DNA from: an uncultured Collinsella sp.
GTDB lineage: Bacteria > Actinomycetota > Coriobacteriia > Coriobacteriales > Coriobacteriaceae
Assembly: GCA_900757385.1 (NCBI GenBank)
Contig: CAAENO010000160.1
Location: 1-10,555 of the forward strand
Reading direction: 5' to 3'
DNA: 10,555 nt
Of the stretch, positions 1-5,229 are shown piece after piece. A program made the translations under genes and the position numbers. Position 1 is the first letter of the stretch, and every line of letters begins with the position of its first letter. The notes under the pieces were generated by a model. It ran no database searches and had not been told where the DNA came from. It saw nothing but the letters and a program-made list of their open reading frames with translations.

Positions 1-198
1 GAGCAGATTATCGAAGATGACGACGCAGGGGCGTTCAACTTATATTTTTCTTATACGCGCAATAGCGGAGAGAACATCTGGGTGCCAACGAAGTTGATTG
101 ATGTCGACCAAGTGGTCTCAGTAACGCTTGAGGGCACACGCTGCACTTCAACAGGGGGCGCCGAAACGTCGGAACCCTTTACCATCGTCTATTCGTAA
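1..198 (+). CDS. 3' end of an unrecognised protein gene
   Basis: The first reading frame is open from the window edge to a TAA stop at 196-198 and gives the last 65 residues of a protein whose start lies to the left. The fragment begins acidic (EQIIEDDDAGAF), continues through FNLYFSYTRNSGENIWVP, and ends SEPFTIVYS. It has alternating polar and hydrophobic stretches that would suit a beta-rich fold, a single Cys, and no transmembrane segment. I recognise no family motif. A strong intrinsic terminator starts seven bases after the stop, which supports a genuine gene end here. It is not RpoC, the usual left neighbour of rpsL in many bacteria. The function is unknown, and the fragment is too short to exclude a secreted or cell-surface protein. 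Confidence 0.6.
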   Translation, partial: EQIIEDDDAGAFNLYFSYTRNSGENIWVPTKLIDVDQVVSVTLEGTRCTSTGGAETSEPFTIVYS

Positions 199-204
199 GA
201 TTTG

Positions 205-238
205 GGGCCGCTTCCTATTAGGGGAGGCGGCCCATTTT
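205..238 (+). terminator. Intrinsic terminator after the upstream gene
   Basis: Bases 205-215 pair with 223-233 in an 11-bp stem with one G-U pair and a 7-nt loop (216-222). The run ATTTT follows directly at 234-238. It lies seven bases after the stop of the partial gene and separates it from the region before rpsL. Confidence 0.85.
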
Positions 239-405
239 GCATTAAATGGACGGTTAGACCGAGCGATATACTTCCGAAGACGCCGCCGATTTCCATGCGA
301 CAGATGAGAGCAGATCAACGCTGGAGTGCGACGTTTCCCCAGATAAAACCGACCATAATAAACCTGTCCCTATTTGGAAGGGAACGTTGCCCCAACGAGC
401 ACGTC
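239..405. other. Intergenic stretch with no recognised gene
   Basis: Between the terminator and the large palindrome I see no gene with a ribosome-binding site or recognisable protein. CATAAT (354-359) could be a -10 box, but no -35 box lies at a suitable distance. CGTTG/CAACG (385-389 with 393-397) makes a small 5-bp hairpin. Confidence 0.5.
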
Positions 406-544
406 GGATTCCCGGGCCGGGCGGCACAGGGGTTAAGTTTGTCGCGAGTTCCGCACGAGCCGGAGGCCACTTAATGTGGCCTCCGTGCGAGCCAGGACTG
501 TAGAGCAACAAACTTAAAACCTGGGCCGCCCGGTCCGGGGATCC
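406..544. repeat. 139-nt imperfect palindrome that can fold into a long hairpin
   Basis: The outer arms 406-425 and 525-544 form a continuous 20-bp stem (18 Watson-Crick and 2 G-U pairs). Inside, 427-430 pairs with 520-523. After a 2x2 mismatch, TTAAGTTTGT (433-442) pairs perfectly with 508-517. An internal loop of about 18 by 22 nt follows, which can be partly closed by AGTTCC (447-452) with GGACT (495-499). The tip is a perfect 10-bp stem, 461-470 with 476-485, closed by a TTAAT loop. No convincing protein is encoded on either strand. It may be a structured non-coding RNA on either strand, a REP/ERIC-like intergenic repeat or a small MITE. A 6S-like shape (long rod with a central bubble) is present, but I recognise no 6S sequence signature. 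The structure is seen directly; the identity is open. Confidence 0.75.
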
Positions 545-553
545 TCCCAAGCG

Positions 554-575
554 CACAGGAGGGATTCCTTTTGTG
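554..575. other. Small hairpin next to the large palindrome
   Basis: CACAGGAGG (554-562) pairs with CCTTTTGTG (567-575) over 9 bp, two of them G-U, with a GATT loop. It lies between the 139-nt palindrome and the rpsL promoter region. It may be part of the same RNA or repeat unit. No T-run follows, so it is not an obvious terminator. Confidence 0.45.
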
Positions 576-601
576 TAGGCTTTGCGGAAATGTGCCGATT
601 T

Positions 602-657
602 TAGGATACGCCCGGCGGCGTGGTCTGTTGACGGCACAGCTAACGCCACGTATCCTA
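602..657. promoter_or_regulatory. Dyad enclosing the rpsL promoter
   Basis: TAGGATACG (602-610) is the exact inverse of CGTATCCTA (649-657). Inside, GGCGT (617-621) pairs with ACGCC (643-647) and CTGT (625-628) with ACAG (636-639). The right arm contains the -10 hexamer of the rpsL promoter and the left arm contains the same hexamer in the opposite orientation. The dyad could be an operator, a bidirectional promoter, or both. Confidence 0.55.
628..656 (+). promoter_or_regulatory. Promoter of the rpsL-rpsG-fusA-rpsJ operon
   Basis: A -35 box TTGACG (628-633) is separated by 17 nt from a -10 box TATCCT (651-656). This matches the housekeeping sigma-70 consensus well, at the optimal spacing. 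Transcription would start near 661-664 and leave a leader of about 87 nt before the TTG start of rpsL. I see no comparable promoter elsewhere in 199-749 or within the operon. Confidence 0.75.
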
Positions 658-672
658 TCGAACTGCGTGTTT

Positions 673-695
673 CGTAGGGGGATGCTGACCCCTCG
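673..695 (+). promoter_or_regulatory. Hairpin in the rpsL leader RNA
   Basis: AGGGG (676-680) pairs with CCCCT (689-693) around an 8-nt loop. The stem is extended by CG/CG (673-674 with 694-695) across a bulged T675. It starts about 10 nt after the predicted transcription start. It could stabilise the transcript or help in feedback control of the operon; neither role is shown by the sequence. Confidence 0.4.
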
Positions 696-749
696 ATTCA
701 AGCCGTTGCACTTTACAGAAAGCTGGAATCATTCGAGAAGGAGTACGCT

Positions 750-1127
750 TTGCCTACTATTAACCAGCTGGTTCGCCAGGGCCGTCGTTCCGTGCCCAAG
801 AAGTCCAAGAACGCTGCTCTGCAGCACAACTCCCAGAAGCGCGGCGTGTGCACCCGCGTCTTCACCACGAGCCCCAAGAAGCCGAACTCGGCTCTTCGTA
901 AGGTTGCCCGTGTTCGCCTTGTCAACGGCATCGAAGTTACTGCTTACATCCCGGGTGAGGGCCACAACCTGCAGGAGCACTCCATCGTGCTCGTCCGTGG
1001 CGGTCGTGTCCGTGACCTCCCTGGTGTCCGTTATCACGTCATCCGTGGCGCCTACGACGCTGCTCCGGTCCAGAACCGTATGCAGGCCCGTTCCAAGTAC
1101 GGTGCTAAGCGCCCCAAGGCTAAATAA
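750..1127 (+). CDS. rpsL: 30S ribosomal protein S12
   Basis: S12 sits at the 30S-50S interface and helps check codon-anticodon pairing in the decoding centre. The 125-residue product has the family length and hallmark segments: QKRGVCTRV (29-37), PKKPNSALRK (42-51), GEGHNLQEHS (69-78) and LPGVRYH (90-96), with a basic end ARSKYGAKRPKAK. Asp89, the residue commonly methylthiolated in S12, is present. Lys43, a streptomycin-related position, is unchanged, but position 88, usually Lys, is Arg. The start is TTG at 750, placed by the conserved PTINQLVRQG N-terminus and by AGAAGGAG (736-743) six bases upstream. It is the first gene of the operon, driven by the 628-656 promoter, and is followed after 73 nt by rpsG. 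Confidence 0.97.
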   Translation: MPTINQLVRQGRRSVPKKSKNAALQHNSQKRGVCTRVFTTSPKKPNSALRKVARVRLVNGIEVTAYIPGEGHNLQEHSIVLVRGGRVRDLPGVRYHVIRGAYDAAPVQNRMQARSKYGAKRPKAK

Positions 1128-1152
1128 GCCAGATAACGTTTTGATACTTTCG

Positions 1153-1178
1153 CCGTGTGCCGCCTAAGCGCCGCACGG
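1153..1178 (+). promoter_or_regulatory. rpsL-rpsG intergenic hairpin, candidate S7 autoregulatory site
   Basis: Bases 1153-1159 pair with 1172-1178 (7 bp, one G-U). After a C-C mismatch, CGC/GCG (1161-1163 with 1168-1170) closes a CTAA loop. It ends eight bases before the rpsG ribosome-binding site. In E. coli the rpsL-rpsG spacer is where S7 binds to repress translation of the str operon; a similar role here is inferred from position and structure only. Confidence 0.5.
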
Positions 1179-1200
1179 TAGACACTTAAGGAGATTTCAC

Positions 1201-1674
1201 ATGCCGCGTCGTGCAGCAGCTAATCGTCGTGAGGTTCAGCCTGACGCCGTTTACAACAACCGCCTGGTGACTCAGCTCATCAACAAGGTCCTTCTTGACG
1301 GCAAGAAGGCCACCGCTGAGCGCATCGTTTACACCGCTTTCGAGATCGTTGCCGAGAAGTCTGAGGGTGGCGACGCTCTCGCTACCTTCAAGAAGGCTAT
1401 GGACAACGTCAAGCCCACGCTCGAGGTTAAGCCCAAGCGTGTCGGCGGCGCTACCTATCAGGTCCCGATGGAGGTCAACTCCCGTCGTTCCACCGCTCTG
1501 GGTATCCGCTGGATCGTCAACTTCTCCCGCGCTCGCAAGGAGAAGACCATGGCCGAGCGTCTCGCCAACGAGATCCTCGACGCCTCCAACGGCCTGGGCG
1601 CTTCCGTCAAGAAGCGTGAGGACGTCTTCAAGATGGCCGAGGCCAACCGCGCGTTCTCTCACTATCGTTGGTAA
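1201..1674 (+). CDS. rpsG: 30S ribosomal protein S7
   Basis: S7 binds the 3' domain of 16S rRNA first and nucleates assembly of the 30S head near the E site. The 157-residue product has the usual bacterial length. Family segments visible are the basic start MPRRAAANRREVQPD, the loop GGATYQVPMEV (82-92), RRSTALGIRWIV (95-106) and the C-terminal ANRAFSHYRW. The ATG at 1201 has a strong TTAAGGAG ribosome-binding site (1186-1193) seven bases upstream. The gene lies between rpsL and fusA, as in the classical str operon, with only 19 nt before fusA. The spacer before it holds a hairpin that could be an S7 feedback site. Confidence 0.97.
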   Translation: MPRRAAANRREVQPDAVYNNRLVTQLINKVLLDGKKATAERIVYTAFEIVAEKSEGGDALATFKKAMDNVKPTLEVKPKRVGGATYQVPMEVNSRRSTALGIRWIVNFSRARKEKTMAERLANEILDASNGLGASVKKREDVFKMAEANRAFSHYRW

Positions 1675-1693
1675 GTTAAGGTAAGGAACTAAC

Positions 1694-3793
1694 ATGGCTA
1701 AGCCTAAGTACAAGCTTTCCGATACCCGTAACATCGGCATCATGGCCCACATCGATGCCGGTAAGACCACCACGACCGAGCGTATTCTTTACTACACCGG
1801 TAAGACCCACAAGATCGGTGAGGTCCATGAGGGCGCTGCCACCATGGACTGGATGGTTCAGGAGCAGGAGCGCGGCGTAACCATTACCTCCGCTGCTACC
1901 ACCTGCTTCTGGAACAAGGACGGCAAGGACTACCGCATCCAGATCATCGACACCCCGGGCCACGTTGACTTCACCGCCGAGGTCGAGCGCTGCCTGCGCG
2001 TCCTCGATGGCGCTGTCGCCGTCTTCGACGCCGTTGCCGGCGTTCAGCCCCAGTCTGAGACCGTTTGGCGTCAGGCTTCCACCTTCAACGTCCCCCGCAT
2101 CGCCTTCATCAACAAGTATGACCGCGTGGGCGCTGACTTCTTCAACGCTATCGAGACCATGAAGGATCGTCTCGACGCTAACGCCGTGGCCGCTCAGGTC
2201 CCGATGGGCGCCGAGGACAACTTCTGGGGCGTCATCGACCTGGTCACCATGACTGCATGGGACTTCAAGGCCGACGAGAAGGGCATGACCTACCCCGAGC
2301 CGATGGACGAGATCCCGGCTGAGTTCGCCGACATCGCTGCCACCAAGCGCGAGGAGCTCCTCGACGCTGCTGCCAGCTTTGACGACGAGCTCATGGAGAA
2401 GATCCTCATGGAGGAGGACTTCACCGTCGAGGAGCTCAAGGCTGCTCTGCGTAAGGGCGTTCTGGCCAACGAGCTCAACCTCGTCTTCGTGGGCTCCGCC
2501 TACAAGAACAAGGGCGTCCAGGAGCTGCTCGACGCTGTCGTCGACTACCTGCCCAGCCCGCTCGACGTTGAGGCCGTCACCGGTACCGATCCGGACACCG
2601 GCGAGGAGATCCAGCGTCATCCTTCCTTCGACGAGCCCTTCTCCGGCCTGGTCTTCAAGATCATGACCGACCCGTTCGTCGGTAAGCTCACCTACGTCCG
2701 CGTTTACTCCGGCCGCGCCGAGTCCGGCTCCTACGTTGTCAACGCTTCCAACGGTCAGCGCGAGCGCCTCGGCCGCATCCTCGAGATGAACGCCGCCGAG
2801 CGTATCGACCGTGACGACGCTGCCGCCGGCGACATCGTCGCTTGCGTCGGATTCAAGAACTCCACCACCGGTGACACCCTGTGCGCCGAGGGCAAGGAGA
2901 TCGTCCTCGAGAAGATCGAGTTCGCTAAGCCCGTTATCGACGTTGCCATCGAGCCCAAGACCAAGGCCGAGCAGGACAAGATGTCCCTGGCTCTGACCAA
3001 GCTCGCCGAGGAGGACCCGACCTTCCAGGTGTCCACCAACCACGAGACCGGCCAGACCATCATCGCCGGCATGGGCGAGCTGCACCTCGAGATCATCGTC
3101 GACCGTCTGCTCCGCGAGTTCAAGGTTGACGCTAACGTTGGTAAGCCCCAGGTTGCCTACCGCGAGACCGCTGGTCACGACGTCGAGAAGGCTGAGGGCA
3201 AGTTCGTCCGTCAGTCCGGTGGTCGCGGTCAGTACGGCCACGCCGTCATCAAGCTCGAGAAGATGGAGGAGGGCTTCGGCTACGAGTTCGTCAACGCTAT
3301 CGTCGGCGGCGTCGTGCCCAAGGAGTACATCCCGTCCATCGACAAGGGCATCCAGGAGGCCCTGAACACCGGTGTTATCGCCGGCTTCCCGGTCCTCGAC
3401 GTTAAGGTCACCCTGTTCGACGGTTCTTACCACGAGGTCGACTCCTCCGAGGCCGCCTTTAAGATCGCCGGTTCCATGGCTATCAAGGACGCCCTCAAGA
3501 AGTCCGACCCGCAGCTGCTCGAGCCGATCATGGCTGTCGAAGTCGAGACCCCCGAGCAGTACATGGGCGACGTTATGGGCAACCTCTCCGGTCGCCGCGG
3601 CAAGATCGAGGGCATGGAGGATCGCAAGAACAGCAAGCTCATCCGTGCCAAGGTGCCGCTGGGCGAGATGTTCGGTTACGCTACCGACCTTCGCTCCCAG
3701 ACCCAGGGCCGTGCATCCTACACGATGCAGTTCGACTCTTATGAGCCCGCGCCCAAGTCCATCGTGGACGAGGTCATGAGCAAGAACGCCTAA
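1694..3793 (+). CDS. fusA: Translation elongation factor G
   Basis: EF-G is the GTPase that drives translocation of tRNAs and mRNA through the ribosome and, with the recycling factor, splits ribosomes after termination. The 699-residue length is typical. GTPase motifs are in order: AHIDAGKT (18-25), RGVTIT (60-65, switch I), DTPGH (86-90, with the switch II His90) and NKYD (140-143). The last is a conservative variant of the common NKMD. Domains II-V follow, with QSGGRGQYGHA in domain IV and the family's C-terminal segment rich in GDVMGNLSGRRG. The ATG at 1694 is preceded by AAGGA (1683-1687). Codon use is strongly biased, as expected for a highly expressed gene. tuf, which often follows fusA, is missing; rpsJ comes next after 60 nt. 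Confidence 0.98.
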   Translation: MAKPKYKLSDTRNIGIMAHIDAGKTTTTERILYYTGKTHKIGEVHEGAATMDWMVQEQERGVTITSAATTCFWNKDGKDYRIQIIDTPGHVDFTAEVERCLRVLDGAVAVFDAVAGVQPQSETVWRQASTFNVPRIAFINKYDRVGADFFNAIETMKDRLDANAVAAQVPMGAEDNFWGVIDLVTMTAWDFKADEKGMTYPEPMDEIPAEFADIAATKREELLDAAASFDDELMEKILMEEDFTVEELKAALRKGVLANELNLVFVGSAYKNKGVQELLDAVVDYLPSPLDVEAVTGTDPDTGEEIQRHPSFDEPFSGLVFKIMTDPFVGKLTYVRVYSGRAESGSYVVNASNGQRERLGRILEMNAAERIDRDDAAAGDIVACVGFKNSTTGDTLCAEGKEIVLEKIEFAKPVIDVAIEPKTKAEQDKMSLALTKLAEEDPTFQVSTNHETGQTIIAGMGELHLEIIVDRLLREFKVDANVGKPQVAYRETAGHDVEKAEGKFVRQSGGRGQYGHAVIKLEKMEEGFGYEFVNAIVGGVVPKEYIPSIDKGIQEALNTGVIAGFPVLDVKVTLFDGSYHEVDSSEAAFKIAGSMAIKDALKKSDPQLLEPIMAVEVETPEQYMGDVMGNLSGRRGKIEGMEDRKNSKLIRAKVPLGEMFGYATDLRSQTQGRASYTMQFDSYEPAPKSIVDEVMSKNA

Positions 3794-3818
3794 GTTCGAG
3801 CTCCCTGTTACGTAATCC

Positions 3819-3835
3819 GCGAGAGCATCTCTCGC
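3819..3835 (+). promoter_or_regulatory. Hairpin between fusA and rpsJ
   Basis: GCGAGAG (3819-3825) and CTCTCGC (3829-3835) form a perfect 7-bp stem with a CAT loop, eight bases before the rpsJ ribosome-binding site. The following ACTCTTT is too poor in T for a confident terminator. It could be a leaky attenuator or an RNA processing or stability element that sets S10 expression apart from EF-G. Confidence 0.5.
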
Positions 3836-3853
3836 ACTCTTTGGAGGTTTAAG

Positions 3854-4162
3854 TTGGCTACCCAGAAGATCCGCATTCGCCTCAAGGGCTATGATCACGA
3901 GGTCGTCGATCAGTCCGCGAAGCTCATCGTCGAGACCGCTCAGAAGACCGGCGCTCGCGTTTCCGGTCCTGTCCCCCTGCCCACCGAGCGCAACCTGTAC
4001 ACGGTTATCCGCTCGCCGCACGTGAACAAGGACTCCCGTGAGCAGTTCGAGATGCGCACCCACAAGCGCCTCATCGACATCCTCGACCCCACCTCGGGCA
4101 CCGTTGATTCGCTTATGCGTCTCGACCTCCCCGCTGGCGTCGACATCGACATCAAGCTCTAA
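3854..4162 (+). CDS. rpsJ: 30S ribosomal protein S10
   Basis: S10 is a component of the 30S head. It also acts as NusE, pairing with NusB in transcription antitermination. The 102-residue product matches the family length and carries IRIRLKGYDHEVVDQS (6-21), a proline-rich loop SGPVPLPT with ERNLYTVIRSPHVNKDSREQFEMRTHKRLIDI, and the end LPAGVDIDIKL. The start is TTG at 3854, set by the family's N-terminus and by GGAGG (3843-3847) six bases upstream. In most bacteria rpsJ leads the S10 operon (rplC, rplD and so on). Here it is the last gene of the str operon, and a strong terminator follows about 20 nt after the stop. Confidence 0.96.
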   Translation: MATQKIRIRLKGYDHEVVDQSAKLIVETAQKTGARVSGPVPLPTERNLYTVIRSPHVNKDSREQFEMRTHKRLIDILDPTSGTVDSLMRLDLPAGVDIDIKL

Positions 4163-4181
4163 GCGATATCGCTCATAGCTT

Positions 4182-4225
4182 AAAGGGCCCCGCTGCCGTT
4201 ACGGTAGCGGGGCCCTTTTGTTTTG
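4182..4225 (+). terminator. Strong terminator between convergent rpsJ and birA
   Basis: Bases 4185-4198 pair with 4202-4215 (14 bp, one G-U, TTA loop), extended by AAA/TTT to 4182-4218, and TTTTGTTTT follows. It ends the str operon. On the other strand the same stem is followed by TTTAA, so it probably also stops birA transcripts, which end 54 bp away. Confidence 0.92.
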
Positions 4226-4278
4226 CATGATGGGTTTGGATCGCCGGGTAAGGCTGCCGAGCGGCTGGCTGTGGCGAC

Positions 4279-5055
4279 CTACTCACTCAAGGGGCGCAAT
4301 GACGCTTCCTCAAAATGGAAGGATCGCAAGCCGTCTTCTGTTTCGATGCACGCACGACCAAAGCCATCGACCGTTTTAAAGATGCCTCGCGCCAGCTCGT
4401 CACCGGCAGGGGAGCGGGCGATAACGTGCTTTCCAATCCAATTGAGGTGAGCGACATATTCGCCGTGGACGGGCGCGAGCGGTCCGGTGTTTTCTTCCAT
4501 GGCGTTGAGGCGTTCTGCCCAGGCATCTATAGCGTCTATAACTGCGTGATAGACCTCATCGAGGAGCATGTCGACAGCTGGAACGTTCTCGTTAAGGTCC
4601 GAGAGACCGATTGCCGGCAGGCCGCCATCGGGCACCTCTTGGGGCGCATAGTTCACATTGACACCAATGCCACAGACGGCGAAAGGTTTGCCTTCGTTAT
4701 CGCGTGCGGCCTCGACCAGAATGCCGCCGAGTTTGCGTCCACGCGCGACCAGGTCGTTGGGCCATTTGAGGCCAATCTCGTTTGCAAGACCCTGTTTTTC
4801 GAGCGCCTCGAGCACCGCTAGGCCGCTGACGGCAGCAAGACCAGAGTACTTCGCAGGATTAACGCATGGACGCAGGACAATCGAAAGCAATAGGTTGCCG
4901 GCGGTTGAATCCCACTTGTGGCCGCGCCGGCCGCGTCCTGCTGTCTGAGCCCGGGCGGCAAGTCCTGTGCCGTGCGGCGCTCCGTGTTTTCCTGCTTCGA
5001 GCAGGTCATCGTTGGTCGATCCGGTTACGTCGACTATCGTTAATTTGGCATCCAT
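4279..5055 (-). CDS. birA: Biotin-protein ligase without DNA-binding domain
   Basis: The enzyme activates biotin with ATP to biotinyl-AMP and transfers it to a lysine of the biotin carboxyl carrier protein, whose gene (accB) starts at the right end of this window. Visible motifs in the 258-residue product are GSTND (12-16), the biotinyl-AMP loop GRGRRGHKW (40-48), KWPNDL (97-102), KLGGILVE (108-115) with the conserved Lys108, and GIGVNVN, followed by a small C-terminal domain. The product starts directly with the catalytic domain, so the N-terminal winged helix of E. coli BirA is absent and it probably cannot repress genes itself. I chose ATG at 5055, where the family similarity begins; AGGAGG (5067-5072) lies 11 nt upstream. 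An in-frame extension to 5142 has no such support. The gene is convergent to rpsJ and divergent from fabH. Confidence 0.92.
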   Translation of the reverse strand: MDAKLTIVDVTGSTNDDLLEAGKHGAPHGTGLAARAQTAGRGRRGHKWDSTAGNLLLSIVLRPCVNPAKYSGLAAVSGLAVLEALEKQGLANEIGLKWPNDLVARGRKLGGILVEAARDNEGKPFAVCGIGVNVNYAPQEVPDGGLPAIGLSDLNENVPAVDMLLDEVYHAVIDAIDAWAERLNAMEENTGPLAPVHGEYVAHLNWIGKHVIARSPAGDELARGIFKTVDGFGRACIETEDGLRSFHFEEASLRPLSE

Positions 5056-5147
5056 AACGGCTGCTACCTCCTTAATGAATAAGTGAATAACGCAATGGTG
5101 TCGAGAGAGACACAATGTGAAGCCTTTGTCGCATTTGGACAATTTAA

Positions 5148-5163
5148 TGTTAACACGTTAACA
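5148..5163. promoter_or_regulatory. Operator-like inverted repeat 1 before fabH
   Basis: TGTTAACACGTTAACA has 7-bp perfect arms (TGTTAAC/GTTAACA) separated by two bases. Its right half overlaps the putative -35 box of fabH. Together with site 2 it shows 17 of 19 identical bases when one flanking base on the left and two on the right are included (5147-5165 against 5195-5213). It looks like the binding site of a dimeric repressor. Confidence 0.7.
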
Positions 5164-5184
5164 ACGACTGAAATGCGCTATCCT
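5158..5184 (+). promoter_or_regulatory. Putative promoter of the fab operon
   Basis: TTAACA (5158-5163) resembles a -35 box and TATCCT (5179-5184) is identical to the -10 box of the rpsL promoter. The spacing is only 15 nt, shorter than ideal, so the promoter may be weak or activator-dependent. The start point would be near 5191, placing operator 1 over the -35 box and operator 2 just after the start. Confidence 0.5.
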
Positions 5185-5195
5185 CTCTTGGTCGA

Positions 5196-5211
5196 TGTAA
5201 ACACGTCAACA
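5196..5211. promoter_or_regulatory. Operator-like inverted repeat 2 before fabH
   Basis: TGTAAACACGTCAACA matches site 1 at 14 of 16 positions, including the central AACACGT. The two sites are 48 bp apart centre to centre, a little over four helical turns. This copy lies between the predicted start of transcription and the fabH ribosome-binding site (5216-5223). Confidence 0.65.
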
Positions 5212-5229
5212 ACTCAAAGGAGGTTAGTG

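Noticed and set aside
406..544. Firm assignment as 6S RNA
   Set aside because: The overall rod-and-bubble shape fits, but I cannot see a diagnostic sequence or a transcript end, so it is left as an unidentified structured element.
254..649. 131-codon minus-strand open frame before rpsL
   Set aside because: It runs through the 139-nt palindrome and the rpsL promoter, and its product (rich in Pro, Ser and Gly) has no family motif. The palindrome accounts for the sequence better.
571..1167. 198-codon plus-strand open frame overlapping rpsL in another frame
   Set aside because: It covers the rpsL promoter and leader and then reads rpsL out of frame, giving a Ser/Arg/Thr-rich product.
1676..4063. 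795-codon open frame on the minus strand across fusA and rpsJ
   Set aside because: It is antisense to fusA, whose EF-G motifs are complete. The frame stays open because of the strong codon bias of fusA. Its product is a low-complexity mix of Leu, Val, Gly and Asp with no family motif.
4162..4173. Perfect 12-bp palindrome AGCGATATCGCT at the rpsJ stop codon
   Set aside because: It is short, has no partner copy and lies right before the strong terminator. Its occurrence by chance is plausible.
4315..4821. 168-codon plus-strand open frame opposite birA
   Set aside because: birA has all ligase motifs on the minus strand, so this is its antisense shadow.
5098..5113. Inverted repeat GTGTC-GAGAGA-GACAC in the birA leader
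   Set aside because: The arms are only 5 bp and there is no second copy or clear relation to a promoter; too weak to call an operator.
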